Positions 1-8,929 of a stretch of DNA of 64,000 nucleotides are shown here, piece after piece. This DNA comes from Quatrionicoccus australiensis (GTDB lineage Bacteria; Pseudomonadota; Gammaproteobacteria; Burkholderiales; Rhodocyclaceae). The notes below the pieces were generated by a model. The model searched no databases, was not told the DNA's origin, and saw only the letters and a list, made by a program, of their open reading frames with translations. The DNA is taken from positions 3,782,001 to 3,846,000 of the forward strand of contig NZ_CP075188.1 of assembly GCF_020510525.1 (NCBI RefSeq), given 5' to 3'. A program made the position numbers and the translations under genes. How positions within the stretch are numbered: the stretch's first letter is position 1; each line of letters begins with the position of its first letter.

Positions 1-1244
1 CCCATGCGCAGGTGGCGCATGATGTTCTCGATCTCGACGATGGCGTCATCGACCAGGATGCCGACCACCAGCGACATCGAGAGCAGGGTCACGACATTGA
101 GCGTGAAACCCATCAGGTGCATCACGGCGAAGGCCGGGATGATCGACAGCGGCAGCGCCGTCGCCGAAACGAAGGTGGCGCGCCAGTCGCGCAGGAAGAG
201 CCAGACGACGATCACGGCGAGGATGGCGCCTTCGATCAGCAGCGACATCGAGCCTTCGAAATTTTCCTCGACCGGATCGACGAAATTGAAGGCTTCGGTG
301 ATCTCGATGTCCGGGTGTTCGAGGCGCAGCTTGGCCAGCGTGGCACGCACGTTGTCGGCCAGTTCGACCTCGCCGGCGCCGCGGCTACGCACGATTTCGA
401 AACCGACCACCGGCTTGCCGTTGAGCAGCGCCGCCGAACGCTTTTCGCCGACCGTGTCGCTGACCGTCGCGACCTGGTCGAGACGCACGCGATGCCCGTC
501 CGAGAGCAGGATGTCCATCGCCGCCAGTTCGCTCGCCGTGGCAACGGTGGCGATGGTGCGCACCGATTGCTCGATGCCGCCGACGTCGGCCTTGCCGCCC
601 GAGGCTTCCTGCTGGATCTTGCGCAGCTGGCGCGAAATGTCGGAAGCCGTGGCGTTGAGCGCGAGCAGGCGGGCCGGGTCGAGTTCGACGCGGATTTCGC
701 GCGTCACGCCGCCGACGCGCGCCACCGAGCCGACGCCACGCACGCTGAGCACCGACTTGGTGACGGTGTTGTCGACGAACCAGGACAGCGCCTCGTCGTC
801 CATCCGGCTCGACGCGACGGTGTAGGTCAGGATCGGGCTGCCGGCCAGGTCGACCTTGGCGATCACCGGGTCCTTGAGGTCGCCGGGCAGATCGGAGCGG
901 ATGCGCGAAACGGCATCGCGCACGTCGTCGACCGCATCCTGCGTCGCCTTTTCGAGGCGGAATTCGACGGTAACGACGGTGACGCCGTCCTGCACCTTGG
1001 TGTAGATGTGCTTGATGCCCTGCAGCGTCGCCACCGAATTCTCGATCTTGCGCGCCACTTCGGTTTCCATCTGCGCCGGCGCCGCGCCGGGCAGCGAGGC
1101 GGTGACCGTCACGGTGGGCAGATCGACGTCCATGAATTGCTGCACCTTCATCGCCTTGAAGGCCATGACGCCGAACAGCGTCAGCATGATGAAGAGCAGG
1201 ATGGCCGGGGTCGGGTTCCGGATCGACCAGGCGGAAACGTTCAT
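1..1244 (-). CDS. RND efflux permease (HAE1/AcrB-like), 3' part missing
   Basis: Inner-membrane pump subunit of a tripartite RND exporter, driven by proton motive force; the substrate cannot be told from sequence. Only the first 414 codons lie in the window. The N-terminus (MNVSAWSIRNPTPAILLF) is the usual cytoplasmic start and first membrane helix, followed by the periplasmic porter domain with the family phrase PGAAPAQMETEVARKIE. The segment running into the window edge (LSMSLVVGILVDDAIVEIEN) matches transmembrane helix 4 with its conserved aspartates. The ATG overlaps the stop of the adaptor gene by four bases (ATGA), so the two are co-translated. No outer-membrane channel gene is visible upstream. 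Family assignment is firm; the drug, metal or solvent subclass is not. Confidence 0.9.
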   Translation of the reverse strand, partial: MNVSAWSIRNPTPAILLFIMLTLFGVMAFKAMKVQQFMDVDLPTVTVTASLPGAAPAQMETEVARKIENSVATLQGIKHIYTKVQDGVTVVTVEFRLEKATQDAVDDVRDAVSRIRSDLPGDLKDPVIAKVDLAGSPILTYTVASSRMDDEALSWFVDNTVTKSVLSVRGVGSVARVGGVTREIRVELDPARLLALNATASDISRQLRKIQQEASGGKADVGGIEQSVRTIATVATASELAAMDILLSDGHRVRLDQVATVSDTVGEKRSAALLNGKPVVGFEIVRSRGAGEVELADNVRATLAKLRLEHPDIEITEAFNFVDPVEENFEGSMSLLIEGAILAVIVVWLFLRDWRATFVSATALPLSIIPAFAVMHLMGFTLNVVTLLSMSLVVGILVDDAIVEIENIMRHLRM

Positions 1245-2392
1245 TGCGGCTTGCCGCCCGCCACGACCTTGACCGCATCGCCGTCGGCCAGGAAGCCGGC
1301 GCTGTTCTCGACGATCTGCGCGGTCGACGCGAGGCCCGAGGTGATTTCCAGGCGCTCGCCGAGACGGCGGCCGATGCCGACCTTGGTCTGCGCGACACGG
1401 CCGCCGTCCGCCGTCGCGTTCTCGAGGCGGAAGACGTAGGCAAAACCTTCGCGCAGCACGACAGCGCCCTGCGGCACGGTCAACGCCGGGCTGCGCCCCA
1501 ATTCGAACTCACCGCGCGCAAACATGCCGGCCTTGATCGGCGCATCAGCTGGCAAATCGACATAGACCAGGCCGTTGCGCGTCTGCGGATCGACGCTGGG
1601 CGCCACGGTGCGCACCTTGCCGACGACGCGCTCGCCGTTCGGGTTGACCAGCGCCGCAACGGCGCCCGGCTTGACGCGCGCCAGATCGGCGGCCGGCACT
1701 TCGGCCCGCCATTCGAGACGGCTGCCGCGGATCAGGCGGAACAGTTCCTGCCCGGCTTGGGTCAGCGAGCCGACCACGGCCGAACGGGCCGAGATCACGC
1801 CGTCGTCGCTGGCCAGCACGACCGTCTTGCTCATGCGCACTTCGGCCGCCTGCAGGCGCGCCTGCGCCGCGGCGAGACGTGCTTGCGCCGTGTGTTCGGC
1901 CGTCTGGTACTGGGTGTTGAGTTGCGTGCTGTAGAAACCCTTGGCTTTCAGCTCGGTCGCCCGCTCGCTGTTGCCCTTGGCTTCGGCCGCCGTCGCGGCC
2001 AGCTCGGCCACCGCCGCCTTGGCTTCGGCCAGTTCGCTGGCCACGGTGTCGCTGGCGATACGCGCCAGCACCTGGCCCTTTTTGACCTTGTCGCCAACCT
2101 GGGCGGCCACTTCGGTGATCCGGTAATTGCTCAGTTCGGGGCCGATCACCGCTTCCTGCCAGGCCAGCACATTGCCGTTGGCGGGCAGCACCTGCGCCCA
2201 GTCTTCGCTCTGCGGCGTGATCAGGCTGACGGTCAGGGCCGGACGGGCGGCAGCCGCGGGCTTGGCCGACTCGGCCGGCGGTGCTTCGCCAGCACCGGAA
2301 AAGACAAAAACGCCGAGCGCAAGCAGCGCCGCCAGGGCAAGGGCAATGCGCGTCTTGCGCCCGGCAAGCGGGCCCGTGGAAATGAAATTCAT
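1241..2392 (-). CDS. RND efflux periplasmic adaptor (membrane fusion protein)
   Basis: HlyD/AcrA-family adaptor of 383 residues that links the inner-membrane pump to an outer-membrane channel. An N-terminal hydrophobic segment (ALALAALLALGVFVFSGA) anchors or exports it. It is followed by the first half of a barrel-sandwich domain, an Ala/Glu-rich coiled-coil hairpin (about residues 100-180), the second half beginning DGVISARSAVVGS, and a beta-barrel with NPNGERVVGKVRTVAPSVD. I chose the ATG giving MNFISTGPLAG because an AGG lies about nine bases upstream; a start eight codons earlier is open but has a weaker context. It is the first gene of the pump operon and overlaps the permease start by four bases. 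Confidence 0.9.
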   Translation of the reverse strand: MNFISTGPLAGRKTRIALALAALLALGVFVFSGAGEAPPAESAKPAAAARPALTVSLITPQSEDWAQVLPANGNVLAWQEAVIGPELSNYRITEVAAQVGDKVKKGQVLARIASDTVASELAEAKAAVAELAATAAEAKGNSERATELKAKGFYSTQLNTQYQTAEHTAQARLAAAQARLQAAEVRMSKTVVLASDDGVISARSAVVGSLTQAGQELFRLIRGSRLEWRAEVPAADLARVKPGAVAALVNPNGERVVGKVRTVAPSVDPQTRNGLVYVDLPADAPIKAGMFARGEFELGRSPALTVPQGAVVLREGFAYVFRLENATADGGRVAQTKVGIGRRLGERLEITSGLASTAQIVENSAGFLADGDAVKVVAGGKPQ

Positions 2393-2477
2393 AGAAAAAC
2401 CTGTGTCGACCGCCAAGAATTGGCGAATGATACCTTGCCCCTCGCCAATGTCATCGCCGGCGGCCGCACCGCCGGAT

Positions 2478-4481
2478 TCAATGCGCGCCGAGTTGCCCCT
2501 GCGCCTCGTCGGCGCTTTCGTAAAGATGCGGCGTGATCTGCTGGCGCGCCAGCGCTTCGCCCAGTTTCAGGCGCATGAAGGAACTCGCCGTGTAGCGCGT
2601 GACGTGATGGTAGTGGCGCGCCATGATGCCCTTGACGACGGCGATGTAGTCGTCGATCAGTTCGGGCGCGATGGCGAAGCGGTCGTAATTGACGATGGCG
2701 TTGACCTTGTGGCCGAGCGGCGCGAGGTGCGCCTCGACCGCCTCGAGAATGCGCGCGATGTCACTCGCACTGCGCACCGACAGGCCGGCGAAATCGACAA
2801 AAAAGAGGTTCTGCGCGGCATCGTAGGAAAGACGCTCGGCGAGCGGCCGCTCCAGCATGTCGGGGCGCAGGCTCATCAGTTCCTCGGTGAAGATGCGCGC
2901 GTCCATCAAGGCGGGCGGCTGCGGCATCAGCGGCTGGAAGTCCATGCGGTCAAGGATGTCCTTCTGCAGATCGACGCCGGGCGCAATCTCGATCAGTTCG
3001 AGACCGGCCGCGGTCAGGCGGAAGACGCAGCGCTCGGTGATGTAGAGCACCGATTTGCCGACCTTGGCCGCCTGCGAACCGCTGAAGGTGCGGTGCTCGA
3101 CTTCATCGACGAACTTGACCGAGGCGCCGTCCTGCAAAATGGCCAGTTTTCCGGCGTTGACCGCTACGTCGAGATTGCCGGCGGTAAAGGTGCCGACGAA
3201 GACGACTTTCTTGGCTTTCTGCGAGATGTTGATGAAGCCGCCGGCGCCGGCCAGGCGCGGGCCGAATTTCGAGACATTGAGATTGCCTTCCTTGTCGGCC
3301 TGGGCCAGGCCGAGGAAGGCGATGTCGAGACCGCCGCCGTCGTAGAAGTCGAACTGGCTGGGCTGGTCGATGATCGCCTGGGCATTGGTCGCGGCGCCGA
3401 AACTCAGGCCGCCGGCCGGCACACCGCCGATCACGCCGGGTTCGGCGGTCAGGGTGAGCAGGTCGATGACCTGTTCCTCGGCGGCCACATTGGCGACGCC
3501 TTCCGGCATGCCGATGCCGAGATTGACCACGGCGTTCGCCGTCAGCTCAAGCGCCGCACGGCGCGCGATGATCTTGCGCTCGCTCATCGGCATCGCGGGA
3601 ATCGCCGACATCGGCACCTTGAGTTCGCCGGCGAAGGCCGCGCTGTACGGCTCGCTGAAGGTCTGCATGTGATATTCCGGCTTTTCGGCAACCACCACGC
3701 AGTCGACCAGGATGCCGGGAATCTTCACCTGGCGCGGGTTGAGCGTGCCGCGTTCGGCAATGCGCTCGACCTGGGCGATGACCAGGCCACCCGAGTTGCG
3801 CGCCGCCATCGCGATCGCCTGCGCTTCCAGGGTCAGCGCTTCCTTCTCCATGGTGATGTTGCCGTCCGGATCGGCCGTCGTGCCGCGGATGATGCCAACG
3901 TTGATCGGGAAGGCCTTGTAGAACAAGTATTCCTCGCCGTCGATTTCCATCAGGCGGACGAGGTCTGCCGTCGTTTTCTCGTTGAGCTTGCCGCCGCCGA
4001 AACGCGGATCGACGAAGGTGCCGAGGCCGACGCTGGTGATCGAACCCGGCTTGCCGGCTGCGATGTCGCGAAAGAGATGCGCGATCACGCCCTGCGGCAG
4101 GTTGTAAGCCTCGATGCGGTTGGCCACGGCCAGTTGCTGCAACTTCGGCACCAGGCCCCAGTGGCCGCCGATCACCCGCGCCACCAGGCCGTCGTGGCCG
4201 AGGTGATTGAGACCGCGCTCCTTGCCGTCACCCTGCCCGGCCGCGTAGACCAGCGTCAGGTTGCGCGGACTGCCGAGGCCGTGAATGTCGCGCTCGGCGG
4301 CTTCGAGAAAGCGCTCCTCGAGCGCCACGGCAATGTTCTCGGCAAAACCGATGCCGACGAAACCGCCGGTGGCAACGGTGTCGCCATCCTTGATCAGACG
4401 AACGGCGTCGGCGGCCGATACCACCTTGCCGGTATCGGAAGCACGCAACGAACTCGCCATCGGGTGACGGGAAAGGGCCAT
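2478..4481 (-). CDS. Acyl-CoA:acetate/3-ketoacid CoA-transferase (family I, fused subunits)
   Basis: Moves CoA between short-chain acyl-CoA and a free acid such as acetate, acetoacetate or propionate, in the cytoplasm. Both CoA-transferase halves are in one chain, as in YdiF and propionate CoA-transferase: alpha half about 20-260, beta half about 300-520. The beta half holds [20 protein letters not shown], where Glu347 is the likely catalytic glutamate that forms the CoA thioester. The protein is 667 residues, about 130 longer than YdiF; the extra C-terminal region (from about 530) has an alternating helix/strand look and no motif I recognise. The ATG with AGGAG seven bases upstream is preferred to a TTG two codons earlier. 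It follows the GntP-type permease by 34 bases, so uptake and CoA activation of the same organic acid is likely. Confidence 0.85.
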   Translation of the reverse strand: MALSRHPMASSLRASDTGKVVSAADAVRLIKDGDTVATGGFVGIGFAENIAVALEERFLEAAERDIHGLGSPRNLTLVYAAGQGDGKERGLNHLGHDGLVARVIGGHWGLVPKLQQLAVANRIEAYNLPQGVIAHLFRDIAAGKPGSITSVGLGTFVDPRFGGGKLNEKTTADLVRLMEIDGEEYLFYKAFPINVGIIRGTTADPDGNITMEKEALTLEAQAIAMAARNSGGLVIAQVERIAERGTLNPRQVKIPGILVDCVVVAEKPEYHMQTFSEPYSAAFAGELKVPMSAIPAMPMSERKIIARRAALELTANAVVNLGIGMPEGVANVAAEEQVIDLLTLTAEPGVIGGVPAGGLSFGAATNAQAIIDQPSQFDFYDGGGLDIAFLGLAQADKEGNLNVSKFGPRLAGAGGFINISQKAKKVVFVGTFTAGNLDVAVNAGKLAILQDGASVKFVDEVEHRTFSGSQAAKVGKSVLYITERCVFRLTAAGLELIEIAPGVDLQKDILDRMDFQPLMPQPPALMDARIFTEELMSLRPDMLERPLAERLSYDAAQNLFFVDFAGLSVRSASDIARILEAVEAHLAPLGHKVNAIVNYDRFAIAPELIDDYIAVVKGIMARHYHHVTRYTASSFMRLKLGEALARQQITPHLYESADEAQGQLGAH

Positions 4482-4515
4482 GATCAATCTCCTCGCTATT
4501 TGTTTTTATCGCTGA

Positions 4516-5925
4516 TCAGACAATACCAGTCATGTAGAACACTGCAATCACCACGAAGACGGCCAGCGTCTTGATGCAGGTGATGGCGAAGATGTCCTTG
4601 TACGACTGGCGATGCGTCAGACCGGTCACCGCCAGCAGCGTGATGACGGCGCCGTTGTGGGGCAGCGTGTCCATGCCGCCGGAAGCCATCGAGGCCACCC
4701 GGTGGAAAACCTCGAGCGGAATGCCCGCCGCCTGCGCGTTGGCAATGAAGGTGTCGGCCATTGCCGCCAGCGCGATGCCCATGCCACCGGAAGCGGAACC
4801 GGTGATGCCGGCCAGCGCGGTGACGGTAATGGCTTCGTTGATCAGCGGATTCGGGATCGAACCCAGCGCATTGGCGACCACCAGGAAGCCGGGCAGCGCC
4901 GCGATCACGGCACCGAAGCCATACTCGGAAGCGGTGTTCATGGTGGCAAGCAGGGCGCCGCCGATAGCGTTCTTGCTGCCTTCGGCAAACTTGGCGGAAA
5001 CGGCGCGCCAGCCGAAGATGAAGACGGTGGCAATACCGACCAGCAGGGCGCCTTCAACGGCCCAGATGGCGGCCACGGCCTTGGTTTGCTGCACCACCGG
5101 CGCCGCCTTGCCGATCACCGCCGGAATGAAGGAAACCTTCTCGCCATAGAGCAGCGGGATGGCATTGGTGAACACCTTGTTCATGACGCCGACCATGACC
5201 AGCGGCAGGATGGCGATCAGCGGGTGAACCAGCTTTTCGTGCTCGAAGGCCTCCGGCTCGTTGCTGTGACCGTCGCCGTAACCTTCACCGGCGGCAGCCG
5301 CCCGCCGGCGACACCATTCGAGATAGGAAATGCCGCAAACCAGGATGAACAGCGCGCCTATCGTACCCAGCCACGGCGCGGCGTAGATATCGGTCTTGAA
5401 GAAAGTGGTCGGGATGATGTTCTGGATCTGCGGCGTACCGGGCAGGGAATCCATCGTGAAGGTGAAGGCGCCGAGCGCAATCGTGCCCGGAATCAGGCGC
5501 TTCGGAATGCCGCCCTGACGGAACATTTCGGCGGCAAACGGATAGACCGCGAAGACCACGACGAACAGCGAGACGCCGCCATAGGTCAGCAGGGCGCAGA
5601 CGACGACGATGGCGAGCATCGCCCTTTCCCGCCCGATCAGGTTGATCACCGAGGCGACAATCGCCTTCGAGAAACCGGACAGCTCGATCACCTTGCCGAA
5701 CACCGCACCGAGCAGGAAGACCGGGAAAAAGTTCTTCACGAAACCGACCATCTTGTCCATGAACAGGCCGGTAAACATCGGCGCCACCAGGCTGGGGTCG
5801 ATCAGCAGAACGGCGCCAAGCGCACAGATGGGAGCGAAAAGGATGACGCTGTAGCCGCGATAGGCGACGAGCATCAGGCAGGCCAGGGCGGCCAGAACGA
5901 TCAGGAAGTCCACTGTTGTCTCCAT
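4516..5925 (-). CDS. GntP-family organic-acid permease
   Basis: Polytopic symporter of 469 residues with about 12 hydrophobic segments. The family is Gnt/GntP by its overall pattern and phrases such as FKNFFPVFLLGAVFGKVIE, GGVSLFVVVFAVYPFA and ASGGMDTLPHNGAVITLL. Members carry gluconate, 3-hydroxybutyrate or similar hydroxy/keto acids with protons. The downstream CoA-transferase favours a short-chain acid such as acetoacetate or 3-hydroxybutyrate over a sugar acid; that is an inference. The annotated ATG has a poor ribosome site, whereas GGAG lies six bases before a GTG four codons in (position 5913), so the true start may be there. A -24/-12 promoter sits just upstream. Confidence 0.85.
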   Translation of the reverse strand: METTVDFLIVLAALACLMLVAYRGYSVILFAPICALGAVLLIDPSLVAPMFTGLFMDKMVGFVKNFFPVFLLGAVFGKVIELSGFSKAIVASVINLIGRERAMLAIVVVCALLTYGGVSLFVVVFAVYPFAAEMFRQGGIPKRLIPGTIALGAFTFTMDSLPGTPQIQNIIPTTFFKTDIYAAPWLGTIGALFILVCGISYLEWCRRRAAAAGEGYGDGHSNEPEAFEHEKLVHPLIAILPLVMVGVMNKVFTNAIPLLYGEKVSFIPAVIGKAAPVVQQTKAVAAIWAVEGALLVGIATVFIFGWRAVSAKFAEGSKNAIGGALLATMNTASEYGFGAVIAALPGFLVVANALGSIPNPLINEAITVTALAGITGSASGGMGIALAAMADTFIANAQAAGIPLEVFHRVASMASGGMDTLPHNGAVITLLAVTGLTHRQSYKDIFAITCIKTLAVFVVIAVFYMTGIV

Positions 5926-5952
5926 TGGATTTTATTGCGGAGCAACCCTCAG

Positions 5953-5968
5953 TGCACGGCCCATGCCA
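5953..5968 (-). promoter_or_regulatory. Sigma-54 (-24/-12) promoter for the permease/CoA-transferase operon
   Basis: Read on the minus strand the sequence is TGGCATG-GGCC-GTGCA, which keeps the obligatory GG and GC doublets ten bases apart, close to the TGGCAC-N5-TTGC consensus. Transcription would start near 5941, about 16 bases before the permease ATG. An enhancer-binding protein gene lies immediately upstream, which supports the call. Confidence 0.75.
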
Positions 5969-6045
5969 GGATGTTCAAGTCATTGAATCAGCTGAATATC
6001 ACCACTTTCCTGACGCCGGCCACTTCCCGCTTCTGTCAGCCGGTC

Positions 6046-6072
6046 CGGACATTGTGTCCGCAATGACGGACA
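6046..6072 (-). promoter_or_regulatory. Candidate upstream activator site (CGGACA/TGTCCG palindrome)
   Basis: CGGACA-ttg-TGTCCG is a perfect 15-bp palindrome (6046-6060), followed by a third CGGACA half-site at 6067-6072. It lies about 110 bp upstream of the predicted sigma-54 start and directly behind the activator gene, the usual place for an enhancer-binding protein to bind. Assignment to that activator is inferred from position. Confidence 0.6.
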
Positions 6073-6074
6073 GC

Positions 6075-7478
6075 TCAAGCTGCGTGCGCGTCCACACCCA
6101 GTATGGCGATCTTCTCGTAAAGTGCGGCGCGCGAAATGCCCAGCAGGCGGGCCGCCTGGACCTTGTTGCCATGGCTGTTGCGCAAGGCGGCAAGAATGGC
6201 GGCACGTTCGGCACTGGCCACCGCCTCGGCAATGCCGATGACGTTGGCACCGGCGAAATTCGCTGGCGCTTTCGGTTTCGGCATGACCAGGTCGAGATCC
6301 TCGGCCTCGAGCACATCGCCATCGCTCATCAGCAGCGCCCGTTCGAGTACGTTGGCCAGCTCCCGGACATTGCCCGGCCAGTCGTGCTGTTGCAGCCGAC
6401 TCAGCGCCGCCAGGCTGATCCCGTGCGGAGCCATGCCCTGCAGGCGGCAAATCGACTCGATCAGATGTTCGGCAAGCAGCGCCATGTCTTCCGGCCGGTC
6501 GCGCAGGGCCGGCGTGCGCAGCAGGATGACGTTCAGCCGGTAATAGAGGTCGGCGCGGAAGCTGCCGGCGGCAACCATTTCTTCCAGATTGCGGCTGGTC
6601 GCGGCGATGATGCGAACGTCGACCGCAATCAGCTTGTTCGAACCGACCGGCTCGAACTCGCGCTCCTGCAGGGCACGCAACAACTTGGCCTGGAGCGCCA
6701 GCGACATGTCGCCGATTTCATCGAGAAACAGCGTCCCGCCATCGGCCAGTTTGAACTTGCCATCACGACCGCGCCGCTCGGCACCGGTAAATGCGCCCGG
6801 TGCCACGCCAAAGAATTCGGCTTCGAGCAGGTTTTCCGGCACGGCGGCAATGTTGACCGCCACGAAGGGGCCGTTGGCGCGCGGACTGGCGGCATGCACC
6901 GCCTGCGCCAGCAATTCCTTGCCGGTACCGGTTTCGCCGAGAATCAGCACCGACGAAGAAGTCCGCGATGCCCGCCGGGCGGCCTGCTTGAGACTGCTGC
7001 AGGCCGGCCCGGCACCGATGAAACTGGAAAAGGTGTATTTGGTGCGCCGGGCATCGGCCAGCTTGCGCTCGGCCTCGGCCAGGTCCAGACGCAGTTTCTG
7101 GTAGCGGCTGACCACCGGCGCCAGATGGCGCAGGTCGTCAAAAATCATGAAGCCGACCCCGCCAACGACGGTGCCCTCGGCATTGCGCAGCGGCAGACGG
7201 GTGACGACAAAGGAGTCACCCTCGAAATCCATGACATCGAGCATGATCGGCCGGCCACATTCGACCACCTGGCGCATCTGGCTGTTCGGGATGATCTTCT
7301 CGACCGGCTGCCCGATCATCGCCGCCGGGTCGGCGATATGCAGGCGGCGCGGGTAGTGATCGTTCATCCAGACCACGTTGGCGCTGGCATCGACAATCAC
7401 CACACCGGCACAGACATCGGCAAAATGCGCCAACAGCGACTGGTTGGCCAGTAATTGAAGCTCTTCCCGGGTAGTCAT
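6075..7478 (-). CDS. Sigma-54-dependent Fis-family activator with PAS sensor
   Basis: Enhancer-binding protein of 467 residues that remodels sigma-54 RNA polymerase. Domains in order: PAS-like sensor (about 15-125), AAA+ domain with Walker A GETGTGKE (181-188), the sigma-54 contact loop GAFTGA (228-233) and Walker B TLFLDEIGD, then a C-terminal Fis helix-turn-helix (about 425-460, NKVQAARLLGISRAALYEKI). All catalytic motifs look intact, and there is no receiver domain, so the signal is probably a small ligand or redox state sensed by the PAS domain. The start MTTREELQ comes ten bases after the CBS gene stop; an upstream in-frame start would overlap that gene. The likely target is the permease/CoA-transferase operon behind it. 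Confidence 0.9.
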   Translation of the reverse strand: MTTREELQLLANQSLLAHFADVCAGVVIVDASANVVWMNDHYPRRLHIADPAAMIGQPVEKIIPNSQMRQVVECGRPIMLDVMDFEGDSFVVTRLPLRNAEGTVVGGVGFMIFDDLRHLAPVVSRYQKLRLDLAEAERKLADARRTKYTFSSFIGAGPACSSLKQAARRASRTSSSVLILGETGTGKELLAQAVHAASPRANGPFVAVNIAAVPENLLEAEFFGVAPGAFTGAERRGRDGKFKLADGGTLFLDEIGDMSLALQAKLLRALQEREFEPVGSNKLIAVDVRIIAATSRNLEEMVAAGSFRADLYYRLNVILLRTPALRDRPEDMALLAEHLIESICRLQGMAPHGISLAALSRLQQHDWPGNVRELANVLERALLMSDGDVLEAEDLDLVMPKPKAPANFAGANVIGIAEAVASAERAAILAALRNSHGNKVQAARLLGISRAALYEKIAILGVDAHAA

Positions 7479-7488
7479 CTGGTCGTGA

Positions 7489-8073
7489 TCAGTTGGCGAG
7501 CGCGGCTTCGATTTCGGCAAAGGTCGAGGCCAGCTCGAAACCAAGGACCGGCACGCCGAGCAGGCGACCGATCTGGGTCGCCGAGAAGATGCCGCGCACG
7601 CGGGGCAGACCGGTTGCCGGATCGACGTCTTCCACCATGATGTGCTGCCGGCCCTGATTTTTCAGGGCATTGAGGATATCGATGACGCGGGCGTGCATTA
7701 CTTCGTTGAGATAGAGCGTGTCGATGTTGGCGAGCGGGCACATCAGGTCACGGACCGTCAGATCGTCGCGCTTGCCATTGCGGGCCTGGGCCAGTTGCAA
7801 CGGCCGTTCACCGAGGATGTCGCGGGCGGTGATCAGGCCCAGCACCTCTTCATCGGCACTGACCACCATCAGCAGGCGGACGCCGCGCGAGATCATCGTG
7901 GCATTGGCTTCCGGCAGCGAAGCCGCGGCACTGATCGTAACCGCATGCACGCGGGAAAAATCGGTCATCGCCTCGATCGCCGGCGAATCGGCGCCGACCT
8001 GGTTGTAACCCGAGGTACACAGGGTGGCATTGGAAGATAGCTTGTGCGTACGCACCTTGGCAGAAAGTGTCAT
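7489..8073 (-). CDS. CBS-domain pair protein
   Basis: Soluble protein of 194 residues containing two CBS motifs: the first around VHAVTISAAASLPEANATMISRG-type sequence ending in LGLITARDIL, the second around NEVMHARVIDILNALKNQGRQHIMVED ending in GIFSATQIGRLL. CBS pairs bind adenine nucleotides and act as energy sensors. The ATG (MTLSAKVRTHK) has GGAG seven bases upstream; a longer open frame upstream lacks such a site. It is ten bases ahead of the sigma-54 activator gene and is therefore likely co-transcribed, perhaps feeding an energy signal into the same control. No enzymatic domain is attached. Confidence 0.8.
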   Translation of the reverse strand: MTLSAKVRTHKLSSNATLCTSGYNQVGADSPAIEAMTDFSRVHAVTISAAASLPEANATMISRGVRLLMVVSADEEVLGLITARDILGERPLQLAQARNGKRDDLTVRDLMCPLANIDTLYLNEVMHARVIDILNALKNQGRQHIMVEDVDPATGLPRVRGIFSATQIGRLLGVPVLGFELASTFAEIEAALAN

Positions 8074-8293
8074 GTCTCGACTCCATTGGTCTGTTGTTTT
8101 TGGCCGTGGCGGCAAGCGCAACGGCAGCAGGCGGCAAGCTGATTTTTTTATTCCTGACGCCCGCTTGCAGTATTCGTAGAAGCGGCGGGCTTGACAAGGG
8201 GGGCGAGGGAAAACCCTAAGTGACAAAAATGCTGCAAGTGCACATTTTTCAGCTATTCCCGTCCGCATCTTAAGCCGCTAGAATAAGCGGCAT

Positions 8294-8369
8294 GGGGGCG
8301 TAGCTCAGTTGGGAGAGCGATTGGTTCGCAATCAATAGGTCGGCGGTTCGATCCCGCCCGTCTCCACCA
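8294..8369 (+). tRNA. tRNA-Ala (anticodon CGC)
   Basis: A 76-base cloverleaf ending in encoded CCA. The acceptor stem GGGGGCG pairs with CGTCTCC and contains the G3:U70 wobble that identifies alanine tRNA. The anticodon loop TTCGCAA gives CGC, reading GCG codons. The T loop is TTCGATC. Confidence 0.97.
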
Positions 8370-8373
8370 TCCG

Positions 8374-8399
8374 GGAGCTTGCAAGCTCTCGTTTTTTTT
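8374..8399 (+). terminator. Intrinsic terminator of tRNA-Ala
   Basis: GAGCTT-GC-AAGCTC hairpin followed within two bases by a run of eight T, five bases after the tRNA CCA end. Confidence 0.85.
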
Positions 8400-8408
8400 C
8401 GCGGATGC

Positions 8409-8440
8409 GAAAACAAAAATGTCCGCTCGCGGCGGACATT
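8409..8440 (-). terminator. Intrinsic terminator of the bacteriohemerythrin gene
   Basis: On the minus strand an AATGTCCGC/GCGGACATT stem with a short loop is followed by TTTTGTTTT. It lies 24 bases past the stop codon. Confidence 0.85.
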
Positions 8441-8463
8441 CACTACCCGGACAAAACCAGCGT

Positions 8464-8886
8464 TCAGCGCCGCTGCTGCGCATCCTCGATCAGCGGTTTC
8501 AGCAGCAGATCGAACTTCATCATGTGCTGCAGCACCCAGCCGGAAACCTTGGGTGCGAGAAACTCGGCTGCACCATAACCGTCCGAGATCGAGGTCAGGT
8601 GAATCAGGGACATCTCGTTCATGATCTCGGTATGGGCAGCCACATGTTGCTCGAACAACTCGCCCTGCAGGCCGATCTTTTTCATCAGGGCTTCTTCGTA
8701 ATCGAAGTGCTGGGCCATTTTCCCGGTCAGCTCCGACATGATTTCATTGCACTTGTAGCCGGACACATCGTCAGAGAGTTTCTTCAATGCATCCAGACAC
8801 TCGAACAGCCCTTCGTGCTGACTGTCGAGCAACTGGTCACCAAGAACAAACGGCGCAGGCAGGAAACGAAAATTCTGGCTGAACAT
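8464..8886 (-). CDS. Bacteriohemerythrin
   Basis: Small non-heme di-iron oxygen-binding protein of 140 residues. The iron ligands expected of the family are visible: an early His in LDSQHEGLFECLD, the HFDYEE element, HVAAHTEI, and a late H...D pair in LQHMMKFD. It serves in oxygen storage, delivery or sensing in microaerophiles. I chose the ATG giving MFSQNFRFLP, with AGGTGAG in ribosome-site position; a GTG four codons upstream overlaps that site. It is a single gene bounded by a terminator. Confidence 0.9.
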   Translation of the reverse strand: MFSQNFRFLPAPFVLGDQLLDSQHEGLFECLDALKKLSDDVSGYKCNEIMSELTGKMAQHFDYEEALMKKIGLQGELFEQHVAAHTEIMNEMSLIHLTSISDGYGAAEFLAPKVSGWVLQHMMKFDLLLKPLIEDAQQRR

Positions 8887-8929
8887 GAAATCTCTCACCT
8901 CAAGATGTCAGCATAGCATGCACCTGAAC

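Noticed and set aside
12..1439. Long open frame on the plus strand opposite the RND genes, and similar ones at 2127-4574, 12058-13965 and 30023-32320
   Set aside because: They lie wholly opposite well-recognised genes, have no family resemblance and reflect third-position GC bias in a high-GC genome.
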